64,000 bases of DNA, taken from positions 496,001 through 560,000 of the forward strand of contig PMSM01000003.1 in assembly GCA_003168335.1 (NCBI GenBank), read 5' to 3'. The notes under the pieces are model-generated. The model searched no databases. It saw only the letters and a list, made by a program, of their open reading frames with translations, and had not been told where the DNA came from. Source of the stretch: Blastocatellia bacterium (GTDB taxonomy: Bacteria; Acidobacteriota; Blastocatellia; Pyrinomonadales; Pyrinomonadaceae). Position numbers and translations under genes: made by a program. Positions within the stretch are counted from its first letter, which is position 1. Every line of letters starts with the position of its first letter. Of the stretch, positions 43,748-53,051 are shown piece by piece.

Positions 43748-44251
43748 CTAATCCATTCTGAAGGGTGTTTCGGGATCGTCTTCGTGTCGAATCTCATCCA
43801 CCTGCTCGCGGCGTCCTTCCCCCAGGTAGTGGCGGTTTGGGCAATTGATCACTATACCATCGACGTCGCCAACGTTCTGATAGGCATGAACGATACCTTT
43901 CGGAACTACCACAGCCTTCGGATCATCGGCGCCAACAATCATCGTCATCACATTTCCGAAGGTTTCGGACTCGGGGCGATTGTCCCACAGGCGAAGTTTG
44001 AAATTTGAGGGTCCCAGGAAACAAAAGAGATCCGCTTGATGGACGTGCTCGTGCGGTCCCCGGGCCCCGCCTGGATGGGTTGATGAGATGTAAGCCATGG
44101 CGGGAAAGAATTCGGCGGCGAGTTCGTCGTGGCGAAACAATTCGACCAGCCACCCGCGCCGGTCGTTGAACTTGCGCAGATCACGCACGACTACTTCTTT
44201 GATCTCGCCAGACTGAAAAGATTCAGCCGTTGGCGCCGGCTTCTGCGGCAT
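43748..44251 (-). CDS. dTDP-4-dehydrorhamnose 3,5-epimerase-like cupin
   Basis: A 167-residue RfbC-like cupin: VRDLRKFNDRRGWLVELFRHDELAAEFFPAMAYISSTHPGGARGPHEHVHQADLFCFLGPSNFKLRLWDNR. It lacks the exact RGLHFQ signature of true RmlC and has GPHEHVHQ, so it may be an epimerase with a different substrate or a sugar 3,5-isomerase. Its first 29 bases overlap the end of the nucleotidyltransferase gene, indicating coupling. Together they suggest dTDP-sugar supply, although RmlB and RmlD are not in view. Confidence 0.85.
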   Translation of the reverse strand: MPQKPAPTAESFQSGEIKEVVVRDLRKFNDRRGWLVELFRHDELAAEFFPAMAYISSTHPGGARGPHEHVHQADLFCFLGPSNFKLRLWDNRPESETFGNVMTMIVGADDPKAVVVPKGIVHAYQNVGDVDGIVINCPNRHYLGEGRREQVDEIRHEDDPETPFRMD

Positions 44252-44987
44252 GTTTCAGCTCCTGATGGTTCGCGCCGGTTTCGGCGACCAAATTTGACGC
44301 GTGCAGCAAACTTTCAAAGGTGCCTGCATCACTCCACCAGCCCTCGAGTTTGTCCCAGGTCATTTCGCCGCGCTCGATATAGGCATTGTTAACGTCGGTG
44401 ATCTCCAGCTCTCCACGGCCCGATGGTTTGAGCGTGCGAATGATCTCAAACACTCGCGCGTCGTACATGTAAATCCCAATGACGGCGTACTCAGACTTTG
44501 GTGACGGCGGCTTTTCTTCGATTTGCACCACACGTTTGCCGTCAAGTTCGGGAACGCCGAATCGTTGCGGGTCCGGCACGCTCTTCAGCAGGATCTTTGC
44601 GCCTCCGCCCTGTTCCCGATACGCGTCAGCAGCCGCGCGGATGTTTCCCTGAATGATATTGTCGCCGAGTACGACGCAGATCGGATCGCTGCCGGCGAAG
44701 TGCTCAACCAGGGACAATGCCGCCGCGATGCCGCCTTCGCCTTCCTGATAGGTGTAGTTCAGATGTTTTAATCCGAAAGCCTTTCCGTTTCCGAGCAGTT
44801 TCAGAAAGTCACCAGCCGAGTTTCCCCCGGTGACGATCATGATGTCGGTGATGCCCGCATTCACCAGAGTCTGAATCGGGTAGTAGATCATCGGCTGGTC
44901 GAAAACGGGCAGCAGATGCTTGTTCGTTACAGACGTCAACGGCCTCAGCCGCGATCCTGAGCCACCGGCAAGAACGACACCTTTCAT
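44223..44987 (-). CDS. Glucose-1-phosphate thymidylyltransferase-like (RmlA, short form)
   Basis: A 254-residue sugar-nucleotidyltransferase. Signature motifs are VVLAGGSGSRLRPLTSVTNKHLLPVFDQPMIYYPI at the N-terminus, VVLGDNII, and GYTYQEGEGGIAAAL type ligand loop (read NYTYQEGEGGIAAA), with EKPPSPKSEYAVIGIYMYDARVFEII. The short form is the usual COG1209 layout. It would make dTDP-glucose from glucose-1-phosphate and dTTP; the exact nucleotide is not certain from sequence. Confidence 0.9.
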   Translation of the reverse strand: MKGVVLAGGSGSRLRPLTSVTNKHLLPVFDQPMIYYPIQTLVNAGITDIMIVTGGNSAGDFLKLLGNGKAFGLKHLNYTYQEGEGGIAAALSLVEHFAGSDPICVVLGDNIIQGNIRAAADAYREQGGGAKILLKSVPDPQRFGVPELDGKRVVQIEEKPPSPKSEYAVIGIYMYDARVFEIIRTLKPSGRGELEITDVNNAYIERGEMTWDKLEGWWSDAGTFESLLHASNLVAETGANHQELKHAAEAGANG

Positions 44988-45048
44988 TTAGCAGCTCCCT
45001 TCTGACCAGGAAATCGAAACGATCTGCAGTCGTAATGACAAACCCAAC

Positions 45049-45978
45049 TTACGTCTTGATCGCCCACGTCTCAATATACGTTCCTAAACTGTCGAGCCTG
45101 CTCAAAGCAGTTACAGCGTGGGCAGCAACCATTTCGATTTTTCCCGCAATGCCCGAACGCGAGGGTACCATTGCGCGGCCCGGATAGACCCTCCATCTGA
45201 GCGGTTCGAGTCTGTGCTTCGCCAACAAAGCACGCAGCGATCGTGGGCCAAACCCGAAGATGTGAAACGGCGAAAACGTGGGAGCTATATTAACCACCCA
45301 GTCGCGCCCGCGAAGCTTCTGATAGAGATTTCCTATCTTGAAATATAACCCGTTCTCGTTAGGCACATCGAGGAAGACCACGCCACCCTTGCGCAATATT
45401 CGGGAAATCTCGCGCATGGTCTCGTCGGGATTATAAAGATGCTCTAACACCGCGCCCAATACCACACAATCGAAAGAACCATTTGGAAAACCACACCGCT
45501 CGACCGGTTCGGAACGAATCGTCGCGCCCGAGTAACCGGCCGCAACTTTCGCAAATTGCGAGGAAGGCTCGATACCCTCAACCTCCCACCCGGCGGCCCG
45601 GGCGGCACGCAATAACTCTCCGCGGCCTGCTCCTATGTCGAGCAGCTTACCTTTTCCCTGGATTAATTCTTCAGCCTGGCCCAACAGATCGAAGGCTGAG
45701 AGATCCTTGTCGTCACGCAAATGATGTTCAAAGTATTCGTCGGCGTCGACACCGTAATGTTGATCGAGACCGCCCAGCGGGAAAGGCATTGGATTAGGAA
45801 AGATCAAACCGCAGGCTTGGCAGCGCCAAACTTCACATTCAACGCCCAGACCCGCGCGGTGCGCCAAACCACCCCGCCGTCCCAGACGGTACATCTGTGA
45901 GACCTCACAAATCGGACATTGCTGCTCCAGCCATCGATACCGATGTCTTCCATTGGCTGTCTCAATACCGGAGGTCAT
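45049..45978 (-). CDS. SAM-dependent methyltransferase with zinc-ribbon head
   Basis: A 309-residue class I methyltransferase from the ATG at 45978, one base after the stop of the amidotransferase gene. A zinc-ribbon (Cys21, Cys24, Cys53, Cys56: CPIC and CQAC) precedes the Rossmann core GKLLDIGAGRGELLRAARAAGWEVEGIEPSSQFAKVA, DCVVLGAVLEHLYNPDETMREISRILRKGGVVFLDVPNENG. This is the C-methyltransferase/ubiE-like layout of many sugar or glycan methylases. The end of the chain (AIAGKIEMVAAHAVTALSRLDSLGTYIETWAIKT) has no extra domain. Confidence 0.9.
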   Translation of the reverse strand: MTSGIETANGRHRYRWLEQQCPICEVSQMYRLGRRGGLAHRAGLGVECEVWRCQACGLIFPNPMPFPLGGLDQHYGVDADEYFEHHLRDDKDLSAFDLLGQAEELIQGKGKLLDIGAGRGELLRAARAAGWEVEGIEPSSQFAKVAAGYSGATIRSEPVERCGFPNGSFDCVVLGAVLEHLYNPDETMREISRILRKGGVVFLDVPNENGLYFKIGNLYQKLRGRDWVVNIAPTFSPFHIFGFGPRSLRALLAKHRLEPLRWRVYPGRAMVPSRSGIAGKIEMVAAHAVTALSRLDSLGTYIETWAIKT

Positions 45979-45979
45979 A

Positions 45980-47860
45980 TCAATCAATAAACCTCTCGAA
46001 CCACAACTCAAGCATCAACAGCGACCAGAGCCGGTGCGAATGGTCGGCTTTGACGGCGACGTGCTGATCGATCAAGTGTCGCACCGTCTCCGGCTTGAAA
46101 AGTCCGCGCGCGAGCGCTCTCTCGGAAAGCAAAGTCTGACGCAAGAACGGCTGCATGGCGCCGCGGAACCAGTGGCCGATGGGAACCCCGAATCCCATCT
46201 TACTGCGGTTCAGGTTTTCCGTGGGCACTAGTTTCGTCAGCACTCGCTTGAGCAAATATTTTGTCGTCAGCCGCCGCAGCTTCAGCTTTTCAGGCAAGCT
46301 GGCGGCAAATTCCATCAAATGATGATCGAGAAAAGGCGATCGAGCTTCCAGCGAGACCGCCATGCTCGCAATGTCCATCTTAACCAGCAAGTCGTTGGGC
46401 AGGTATGTCATCGTGTCGGTAAGCAGCGAGGCGTCGACGATCCCCGCGCCGTTCGCTTTGGCAAACCACGGCTCGAGGATCGAAACGGTGCGGAACTTCG
46501 CAGTCTCGTGCCGGAAGCCGTCGGAATAAAGGTTCTGTTTCGCTTCTTCATCGAACGCGCTGACCCAACGCAGATAGCGTTCGACCGGAGGCAATGACGC
46601 GGCAGCGACAAACCGCTTGGCTTTCCGGAGTGGATTCTGACGGGCGTCAAATCCAGGCAGCGCCCTGACGACATTCGCGATCACCCCGTTGCGCAGCGCT
46701 CCCGGCAGATTGGCGTACTTCTGCGCGAGGTTCATCGCTGCGTAGCGTTGATAACCGGCAAAGCATTCGTCGCCACCATCGCCGTTCAAGGCCACGGTTA
46801 CGTAAGCCCGGGTCTCTTTTGAAACGTAATAGCTGGGAATCGCCGATGAATCAGCAAAAGGCTCGCCGTAGTGTTCGACCAGGGTCGGCAGAATTTCCAT
46901 AGCGTCCGGCCGCACGATGAACTCGTGATGGTCAGCGCCCACGTGTTTGGCCACGCGACGCGCGTGATGCAACTCGCTGAAATCCTGCTCGTCAAAACCG
47001 ATCGAGAATGTCTTGATTCGCTCCCGAGATTCCTGGGCCATTAAGGCCACCACGGCGCTGGAATCAATGCCGCCGGAAAGAAACGCTCCGAGAGGAACTT
47101 CCGACATCAGGCGGATGCGCACGGCCTCGCGCAGCAACTCAACCACGCGCTCGCCGGCTGCTTTCTCGTCGATGTTAATTTTTTTGGAAAAGTCGAGCTG
47201 CCAGTAACGCTCGGTCTTGATTTCCCCATCGCGCCACAGCAGCGAATGGCCCGGCTCGAGCTTTCGAATTGCGCGATAGGCAGTCAGCGGCGCAGGTACG
47301 CAAATAAACGATAGGTAGTGATGAAGCGCCTCGAAATCGACGTCGCGACTGATGCCCGGGTGCTCGAGCAACGCGGTGAACTCGGAACCGAAAACCAGTT
47401 CGCCGTTGAGTTCCGCGTACAGCAGAGGTTTCTTCCCGACTCGATCGCGCGCCAGAAATAGTGATTTCGTTCGCTCGTCCCAGATCGCAAACGCGAACAT
47501 TCCACGCAAGTGTTTCGGACAGTCGGTTCCGTACTGGTCGTAGGCGTGAACAATGGCTTCGGTGTCGCTGTCGGTGTAAAACTTGTGCCCGAGCTTTTCC
47601 AGTTGCCCGCGCAATTCTCGATAGTTGTAAATCTCGCCGTTGAAAACAATCCAGGCGGTGCAGTCCTGGTTGTGAATTGGCTGCCGGCCGCTTTTCAGAT
47701 CGATGATCGCCAGCCGGCGCATGGCGAGGCCCACCCCGGCGCTGAAATAAAAGCCATCGTCATCCGGGCCTCGATGACGAATAGCTTCGTTCATGCGCGC
47801 GACCAGCTCGCGGTCAACCGGAGCGCCGTCACTGCGAACAATGCCTGCTATGCCACACAC
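45980..47860 (-). CDS. Glutamine-hydrolysing asparagine synthase-like amidotransferase
   Basis: A 626-residue AsnB-type enzyme started at the GTG at 47860, because the next codon is Cys (MCGIAGIVRSDG): the N-terminal amine of this cysteine is the glutaminase nucleophile. The class II glutaminase domain is followed by the ATP-pyrophosphatase with SGGIDSSAVVALMA. In polysaccharide loci such proteins amidate sugars or are general asparagine synthases; which holds here is not evident. It is the first gene of the minus-strand run that continues to the methyltransferase. Confidence 0.93.
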   Translation of the reverse strand: MCGIAGIVRSDGAPVDRELVARMNEAIRHRGPDDDGFYFSAGVGLAMRRLAIIDLKSGRQPIHNQDCTAWIVFNGEIYNYRELRGQLEKLGHKFYTDSDTEAIVHAYDQYGTDCPKHLRGMFAFAIWDERTKSLFLARDRVGKKPLLYAELNGELVFGSEFTALLEHPGISRDVDFEALHHYLSFICVPAPLTAYRAIRKLEPGHSLLWRDGEIKTERYWQLDFSKKINIDEKAAGERVVELLREAVRIRLMSEVPLGAFLSGGIDSSAVVALMAQESRERIKTFSIGFDEQDFSELHHARRVAKHVGADHHEFIVRPDAMEILPTLVEHYGEPFADSSAIPSYYVSKETRAYVTVALNGDGGDECFAGYQRYAAMNLAQKYANLPGALRNGVIANVVRALPGFDARQNPLRKAKRFVAAASLPPVERYLRWVSAFDEEAKQNLYSDGFRHETAKFRTVSILEPWFAKANGAGIVDASLLTDTMTYLPNDLLVKMDIASMAVSLEARSPFLDHHLMEFAASLPEKLKLRRLTTKYLLKRVLTKLVPTENLNRSKMGFGVPIGHWFRGAMQPFLRQTLLSERALARGLFKPETVRHLIDQHVAVKADHSHRLWSLLMLELWFERFID

Positions 47861-48159
47861 TTTGTTAAGCGGATGATGAAGGTAGAACCCGGAGGAGTTC
47901 GGAAAACAAAAACGAGCTACCTTCTCTGTACTAGCTCTCTCAGAATGACTTTCGAACCGCGCTGGTCTTAATATTAGCGGACGCTCGCACCGATGTGCAA
48001 AAGCACTGCCCGCAGGTGGTGTCTTAGATTGAGGCACGCAAACTGTAGTAGCGCCATACCGGGATTGGCACCCCAGCCGAGATGGTCGGCCGGTGACCCC
48101 GCGCCGTCTCGGCGAGGATCCCGCGTTTGCCTGCAAGGTGGCCGCTGGCGTTACCAGAA
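47861..48159. promoter_or_regulatory. Divergent intergenic region with inverted repeat
   Basis: 299 bases between divergent genes, presumably holding promoters in both directions. An imperfect inverted repeat, CCGAGATGG and CCGTCTCGG, spans about 48078-48115. No small gene seen. Confidence 0.45.
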
Positions 48160-49542
48160 ATGAAACCGAACTTACCGACTGAAGTCAGGCCGCGGTCCGC
48201 CGGCGGGCGCGTCCGCCTTCCGTTCTTGACTGTGGCAGCGGCCGTGCATGTTTCAGTGACGACGTTGATTTTCATGTTTGGCAAGTTCGGTCTGATGCCC
48301 GGCCAGTTTAGTCAAAACGGACTCGGTAATTTTGCCTCCGACGGGTTTGCCTATCAGACCGAGGTGGTCGAGTTGTGTAGCGTGCTGAAGAATGAGGGCG
48401 TGATCGCGTGGGCCACGTGGCCGACGCAATTGCACCTGAGACTCTATTCATTGCCGCTCGCCGCGCTAAATGGCGGAACCAGTTTTAATATTCTGAAGAT
48501 TGAACCGCTGAATCTGATCTACTATTTGGCGATTCTGGTTCTGGTCTTCAAACTGGGTGAGATCGGTTTCAACTATCGAACCGGCGTCATGGCGGCAGCG
48601 ATTGTAGCTCTCTGGCCATCGTTCCTGCTGCACACTACTCAGCTCTTGAGAGATCCGCTGTTGATTAGTGCGATATTGATGCTGATGTTGACCATCACGC
48701 TGTGCCTGAAACGTGACTATGCCTGGCATCGCGGCATCCTTCTCGGCGTGGCCGGCACCGCGGCAATCGTGCCCATCAGGATCGTGCGGCTGCGGATGTG
48801 GCCCGTACTGCTGGCGATCGTCGTGCTGGCAGTTTTGTTTCTGACTATCCGGCTCATTCATCAGCGGCGGTTTCCCCTTGGCAACATTGCCTTCGGGCTC
48901 ATGATGATTGCGGCCCTCGTGATTATGCCTCGCTTTCAAAACGCGTTTCATAATCAGCAGGTGGTGAGGAGACCTGGGATGATGGTGCCCGAGAAGGTGC
49001 AAGAACTTTCCGTTACCGAAGAGATCGCCGCACGCCGCCACGGATTCGAGCTACGATGGGATTCTGCCGGCGACGCTTTTCCTTCAGAGGCGGGCTCGGA
49101 CGTTGACACTGGGGTTCGCTTCACGACCCTGGTCGATGTTGTTCGCCAGGTTCCGCGGGCGGCGGAGGTTGGTTTTTTTGCGCCCTTTCCCAATATGTGG
49201 TTAAGCGCCGGCAAGCAAGTTGGTGTCAGCGGCCGACTGCTTTCCGGATTTGAAACCCTGCTGACTTACGTGATTGAATTCCTCGCTTTGCTTGGTCTGT
49301 GGCGCGCCCGAAAGCAGCTCTCTGCGTGGCTGCTCTTCCTGGTAGTCACACTTGGCGCTGTCGCAGTGGGCCTGGTCGTCGTGAATATCGGTGCGCTTTA
49401 TCGAGTGCGTTATCCGTTCTGGGCACTGCTGATTGTCCTGGGCGCGGGCGGCGCTGATTATTTATTGAGCCGAAGAACGCGAGTAGCAAGCCTGGGCGGC
49501 AGTTTCGTCGCTGAACAACCCGCGGAAACTCTGCACAGTTGA
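48160..49542 (+). CDS. Polytopic membrane protein of the polysaccharide locus
   Basis: A 460-residue protein with about nine hydrophobic helices, such as FLTVAAAVHVSVTTLIFMFG, LIYYLAILVLVFKLG, TGVMAAAIVALWPSFLLHTTQLLRDPLL and LLAIVVLAVLFLTIRL. A large soluble loop (RFQNAFHNQQVV to DVVRQVPRAAEVG) and a Phe/Arg-rich helix pattern resemble O-antigen polymerases or GT-C enzymes, without a diagnostic motif. I take the ATG at 48160; upstream TTG is less likely. Its TGA overlaps the flippase start by 4 bases (TTGA), so translation is coupled. Confidence 0.75.
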   Translation: MKPNLPTEVRPRSAGGRVRLPFLTVAAAVHVSVTTLIFMFGKFGLMPGQFSQNGLGNFASDGFAYQTEVVELCSVLKNEGVIAWATWPTQLHLRLYSLPLAALNGGTSFNILKIEPLNLIYYLAILVLVFKLGEIGFNYRTGVMAAAIVALWPSFLLHTTQLLRDPLLISAILMLMLTITLCLKRDYAWHRGILLGVAGTAAIVPIRIVRLRMWPVLLAIVVLAVLFLTIRLIHQRRFPLGNIAFGLMMIAALVIMPRFQNAFHNQQVVRRPGMMVPEKVQELSVTEEIAARRHGFELRWDSAGDAFPSEAGSDVDTGVRFTTLVDVVRQVPRAAEVGFFAPFPNMWLSAGKQVGVSGRLLSGFETLLTYVIEFLALLGLWRARKQLSAWLLFLVVTLGAVAVGLVVVNIGALYRVRYPFWALLIVLGAGGADYLLSRRTRVASLGGSFVAEQPAETLHS

Positions 49543-50816
49543 TCAAGTTAAGTCTCATCCTTGCAGGGCTGGCAATTTGCAACGCCGTGCTGGTAGTCCT
49601 GATGCCCTGGTATGTAGTGACGCACCTCGGCGTCGGTATCCAAACCGATGCGTTCTTTGCTTCCGGCGCCTTGCCACAATTGATCTTTCTGGTCGCCAGC
49701 TCTTCGCTTACCCAGGTTCTGGTGCCGTTGCTAGCTACCGAAGACGAGGAGACTTTTCAACGCGATGCCTGGGGATTCTTTCTGAGTGTCACCGGGCTGT
49801 TTGCTTTGTTGGCAGCAGTGCTGTTCGTGCTGGCTGGTTATTGGGTGCCGCTGCTCGTGCCCGGATTCTCAGATGAAGCCAAGCAATTGACCGTCAGCCT
49901 GAGCCGAATTCAGCTGCTCGTCATGATCGGTAATGCTTCGGTCGCCGTCCTGTGGTCGGTCTATTACGCGCGTCAGAAGTTCATCTGGGCCGAGCTTTCG
50001 CCCGTCTTCGCCAACATTCTGTCGTTGCTTTACCTCTTCTGGACGCTGCCGCAATACGGGATCGTCGCAGCGGCGTGGGCTACAGTGCTGAATCTCGGGT
50101 TAAAGGTCGCGTTTCTAATGCCGATGCTGGGACGTTGGCAATGGCCGCAATGGGACTCCTATGCCATGCGAGAGGCCTGGCGACGGGTGAGTCCGTTTAT
50201 CCTGGGGCAAACCTATTCAAAGTCGGATCCGTTGATTGACCGCTTCCTGACTTCGATGACCATCGCGGGAAATCTATCGTTGCTCTACATTGGTCAGCAG
50301 ATCTATTCGGCGATCAATCTAATCATCATTAAGGCAGTCTCTGCGCCCACCGCACCGCGGCTGGCGCTGGAGGCGAAGTCCGGGGACTGGCCCCACTTCC
50401 GGCGCATTTATCGACTGAGATTATTGTGGATGTTGGGTCTGGGCGTCGCTGCGGGCATCATCTTAATGGTTTTCGGAGAGTCTCTGCTGCACCTCACGAT
50501 CGGGCATGGCGGTATCACGGCTGAGAATGTGCGAATGTTGTGGTGGATAATGCTGGCGCTGATCGGATTGCTCATAGGTGGCACGGCCGGCCAGGTCACC
50601 GCGGGCGCTTTCTATGCGATGGGTGACACGAAAACTCCGACGAGGCTGTTCGTCTGGACCTTCACGATTTACATACCGATCAAAATGCTGGCCTTTCTTC
50701 ACTATGGATTACTTGGCCTGGCAATCGCGACCAGCGTCCATCTCACCCTTAATTTTCTGCTGCAACTTTTGATTCTGGAGAAGGTCGCCGTGCGAACGGA
50801 AATTGGAGTTGCGTAA
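49539..50816 (+). CDS. MurJ/MATE-type lipid-linked oligosaccharide flippase
   Basis: A 425-residue transporter with about twelve hydrophobic segments. The N-terminus (IKLSLILAGLAICNAVLVVLMPWYVVTHLGVGIQTDAFFASGALPQLIFLVASSSLTQVLVPLL) has the MVF/MurJ fold with GVGIQTDAFFAS. It begins at a TTG that overlaps the preceding stop. In a glycan locus it most likely flips lipid-linked repeat units, rather than acting as the lipid II flippase; this is inference. It is convergent with the next minus-strand operon, with a terminator in the gap. Confidence 0.85.
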   Translation: MIKLSLILAGLAICNAVLVVLMPWYVVTHLGVGIQTDAFFASGALPQLIFLVASSSLTQVLVPLLATEDEETFQRDAWGFFLSVTGLFALLAAVLFVLAGYWVPLLVPGFSDEAKQLTVSLSRIQLLVMIGNASVAVLWSVYYARQKFIWAELSPVFANILSLLYLFWTLPQYGIVAAAWATVLNLGLKVAFLMPMLGRWQWPQWDSYAMREAWRRVSPFILGQTYSKSDPLIDRFLTSMTIAGNLSLLYIGQQIYSAINLIIIKAVSAPTAPRLALEAKSGDWPHFRRIYRLRLLWMLGLGVAAGIILMVFGESLLHLTIGHGGITAENVRMLWWIMLALIGLLIGGTAGQVTAGAFYAMGDTKTPTRLFVWTFTIYIPIKMLAFLHYGLLGLAIATSVHLTLNFLLQLLILEKVAVRTEIGVA

Positions 50817-50832
50817 TCCCTTGCCCACGCAG

Positions 50833-50856
50833 AAAAAAGCCGGGACGAAGCCCGGC
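50833..50856 (-). terminator. Rho-independent terminator for the minus-strand operon
   Basis: On the minus strand GCCGGGCTTCGTCCCGGC is followed by six T. It lies after the 50948-52267 gene. The plus-strand side lacks a T-run. Confidence 0.85.
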
Positions 50857-50947
50857 GATGATCAAACGAGTGGGGTGAAAATTTCTTATCCAGCGACGGA
50901 AATGTGATCTTTTCTGTCGGACCTCCATGGCAGCGGTTGCTGAGCAG

Positions 50948-52267
50948 CTATTTCTTTTCCAGCCGTCTCCGCGCCTTCTCTTCTCTCTTCTCTTTCACCA
51001 CGACAAAGCCAATGGCCACGAAGATAAAATAGAAAATCTGCAACTGCGCGCGCTGGCGATACGCAGTGCCAACATTTCCCATCAGGATCGAATAAGTCAG
51101 AGTCAGCAGAGTGGTGAAAATCAAGATTGGAGCTACCTCTCTCAAGCGGTGCTTTATGGCGAACCACAAGCCCAGCACCAGCAGCGGTAGCGAGGCCCAC
51201 CACACCACCATTTCCGGCAAAGTGATCATCTGTCGCGGCGACGTGAGTTGCCAGGGAAATGGCGCCAGAATCAAGTAGACTAGTCCCTGCGGGATGGCGC
51301 TGATGACCCCCTCCGACGTCGAAACGTCAATGTCTTGTCCAAACCCCGAACTGGCTGACTGAGATGCGTCCAGGCGCATTAACTGCAACTGCCTAAGATT
51401 GCCATACGTCTGGAACTGCTGACCGGCGTAGCGACTTACCCCAAAATAGGCAAGCACCAATCCGACTACAAACATGATGACGAATTGGCGCGCAAAGGAC
51501 TGCGCCGTGAGACGGCGACGCCCCATAATAAAGGCCACCGAGATGGAAAGAACGATGATATAGAAAACATAGAAGCGCAGCGTGATTAGACTGCAGAGCG
51601 AAAGCGCCAGTGCGGTTACGTACTTGTAACTAAATCGGTTACCCAGCTTGAGGGTTGCGAGCATTGAGAGCGTGAGGAGGAAGATGATAGGGCCGTCCTT
51701 CAGACCCTGTGAAGTCCAAAGCACCAATGAAGGAAAGAATGCCGCGAGCAGCGCGCAGGCCCGCGCCACTCTCTTGTTGGGAAAAATCTCGAGCGAGATC
51801 ATGTAAGCAAGTGGCGCCGTGGCGGCACCCAGCACTGAATTCACATATTGGGTGGCGAGCATGTTTTGGCCAATGATCTTGTAAATCACCGCCACCAGAT
51901 AGAGCATGCCCCATCCGCTGCCTGAGCCGCCGCCTGAAAACATGTCCACGAACAGCTGGTAATATTTGTCGCCTTCCCAGGTTCTTAGCAAGGCATATCC
52001 AAAGAAATCGTAGGTTATGGCGTCGCCACCAAAAAAGGGCTGTTGTTGAAAAACGAAGATCATCGTGCCAACGAAGATTCGCACTAATAACCCGGCGGCA
52101 AATAAACGGATCAGGAATCGCTGATCGATTTTGGGCTGATAGATACACCAAGCCGCCAGCGCGGCAACAGGGAGCGCAATCAGAGTTGCCCCCGCTCCGT
52201 CCGCCGGAGCCATCAATAGGACTCCGCCGAGCATTATCAATGCGACAACTAGTAGCAGGCCATTCAT
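50948..52267 (-). CDS. Polytopic membrane protein, possible O-antigen polymerase or GT-C transferase
   Basis: A 439-residue protein with about ten hydrophobic helices, a luminal-type first loop FVFQQQPFFGGDAITYDFFGYALLRTWEGDKYYQLFVDMFSGGGSG and later SQGLKDGPIIFLL. The layout, an early acidic loop (GGDAITYD) between helices, resembles GT-C enzymes such as RgtA/ArnT types, and to a lesser degree Wzy polymerases. There is no signature that settles it. It ends before the terminator and is the last gene of the minus-strand run beginning near 59.5 kb. Confidence 0.72.
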   Translation of the reverse strand: MNGLLLVVALIMLGGVLLMAPADGAGATLIALPVAALAAWCIYQPKIDQRFLIRLFAAGLLVRIFVGTMIFVFQQQPFFGGDAITYDFFGYALLRTWEGDKYYQLFVDMFSGGGSGSGWGMLYLVAVIYKIIGQNMLATQYVNSVLGAATAPLAYMISLEIFPNKRVARACALLAAFFPSLVLWTSQGLKDGPIIFLLTLSMLATLKLGNRFSYKYVTALALSLCSLITLRFYVFYIIVLSISVAFIMGRRRLTAQSFARQFVIMFVVGLVLAYFGVSRYAGQQFQTYGNLRQLQLMRLDASQSASSGFGQDIDVSTSEGVISAIPQGLVYLILAPFPWQLTSPRQMITLPEMVVWWASLPLLVLGLWFAIKHRLREVAPILIFTTLLTLTYSILMGNVGTAYRQRAQLQIFYFIFVAIGFVVVKEKREEKARRRLEKK

Positions 52268-52309
52268 TTCTTTTGTTTCTTCGGTTCTTACCGGTGGGAG
52301 CCGTAAAAA

Positions 52310-53035
52310 CTATACATCATCCGGAAGATCAGGGCGGGTCTTGCGCTCGATCAGGAATCGGTCTTCCACGCTCAACTCTTTGATCGGCTTGGCCGGCACA
52401 CCGGCAATCAAGGATCCTTCGGCGTCGATCTTTTTGGTCACCACAGCCCCGATACCTACCACGCATCGCGAGGGCAGAGCACTTCCGGGCGCCATTCGAA
52501 TCTCTGATCCCACGTACGCAAATTCGCCAATTTTGATGGGGAGGGTGCGCTGCCGGTTGTGCGTCCAGATGGAAGAGTTGCGCCCGCCGATGATCGTGCG
52601 CCGGCCGATTTCAACTCGATCCGTGAAGTCAATTTTATGGCCCGTCGTAATGATGCTGCCATTCCCAAGCGTAAACTTCGGATCAACCGGATTAACTGCA
52701 TCAGGCTCTGGAATCGAGTTTATTTCGTTCATCCGCATCAGCTCAGAATAACGTCCAAGGCTAACTTCTGCACCGCCCCGGATAATGTTCAGGTGCCCTA
52801 TCTTCACGTGATCGCCGAGTTTCAGGTTCTCTACCCCAATGATCACGTTTAGATGCCCAATTCGTGAGTCGTCATCAATTTGGCACGCGCGCGCGTCAAT
52901 TATGCTGAGCCCAACCCGCACGCGTCGCCCGATTTGATAACCAAAAAACAGCCGATAGCACGGGCGCTTGAGAAACGATGGCAACAACGCGACGCAAGCG
53001 AGCACCAGAAGTCGGAATTTGCTTGTTCGATGCAT
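52310..53035 (-). CDS. Hexapeptide-repeat acyltransferase
   Basis: A 241-residue LbH protein. A hydrophobic N-terminus (KFRLLVLACVALLPSFLK) precedes left-handed beta-helix repeats (IGHLNVIIGVENLKLGDHVKIGHLNIIRGGAEVSLG; IGEFAYVGSEIRMAPGSALPSRCVVGIGAVVTKKIDAEGSLIAGVPAKPIKE), typical of O-acetyl or other acyl transferases acting on surface glycans. The active His is not certain. Its start lies 17 bases after the next glycosyltransferase stop, in one operon. Confidence 0.85.
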   Translation of the reverse strand: MHRTSKFRLLVLACVALLPSFLKRPCYRLFFGYQIGRRVRVGLSIIDARACQIDDDSRIGHLNVIIGVENLKLGDHVKIGHLNIIRGGAEVSLGRYSELMRMNEINSIPEPDAVNPVDPKFTLGNGSIITTGHKIDFTDRVEIGRRTIIGGRNSSIWTHNRQRTLPIKIGEFAYVGSEIRMAPGSALPSRCVVGIGAVVTKKIDAEGSLIAGVPAKPIKELSVEDRFLIERKTRPDLPDDV

Positions 53036-53051
53036 CTCTGTCCTCGACCGC

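Noticed and set aside
47861-48136. N-terminal extension of the amidotransferase to 48136
   Set aside because: A Cys must directly follow the initiator, and this holds only for the GTG at 47860; the upstream residues have no family match.
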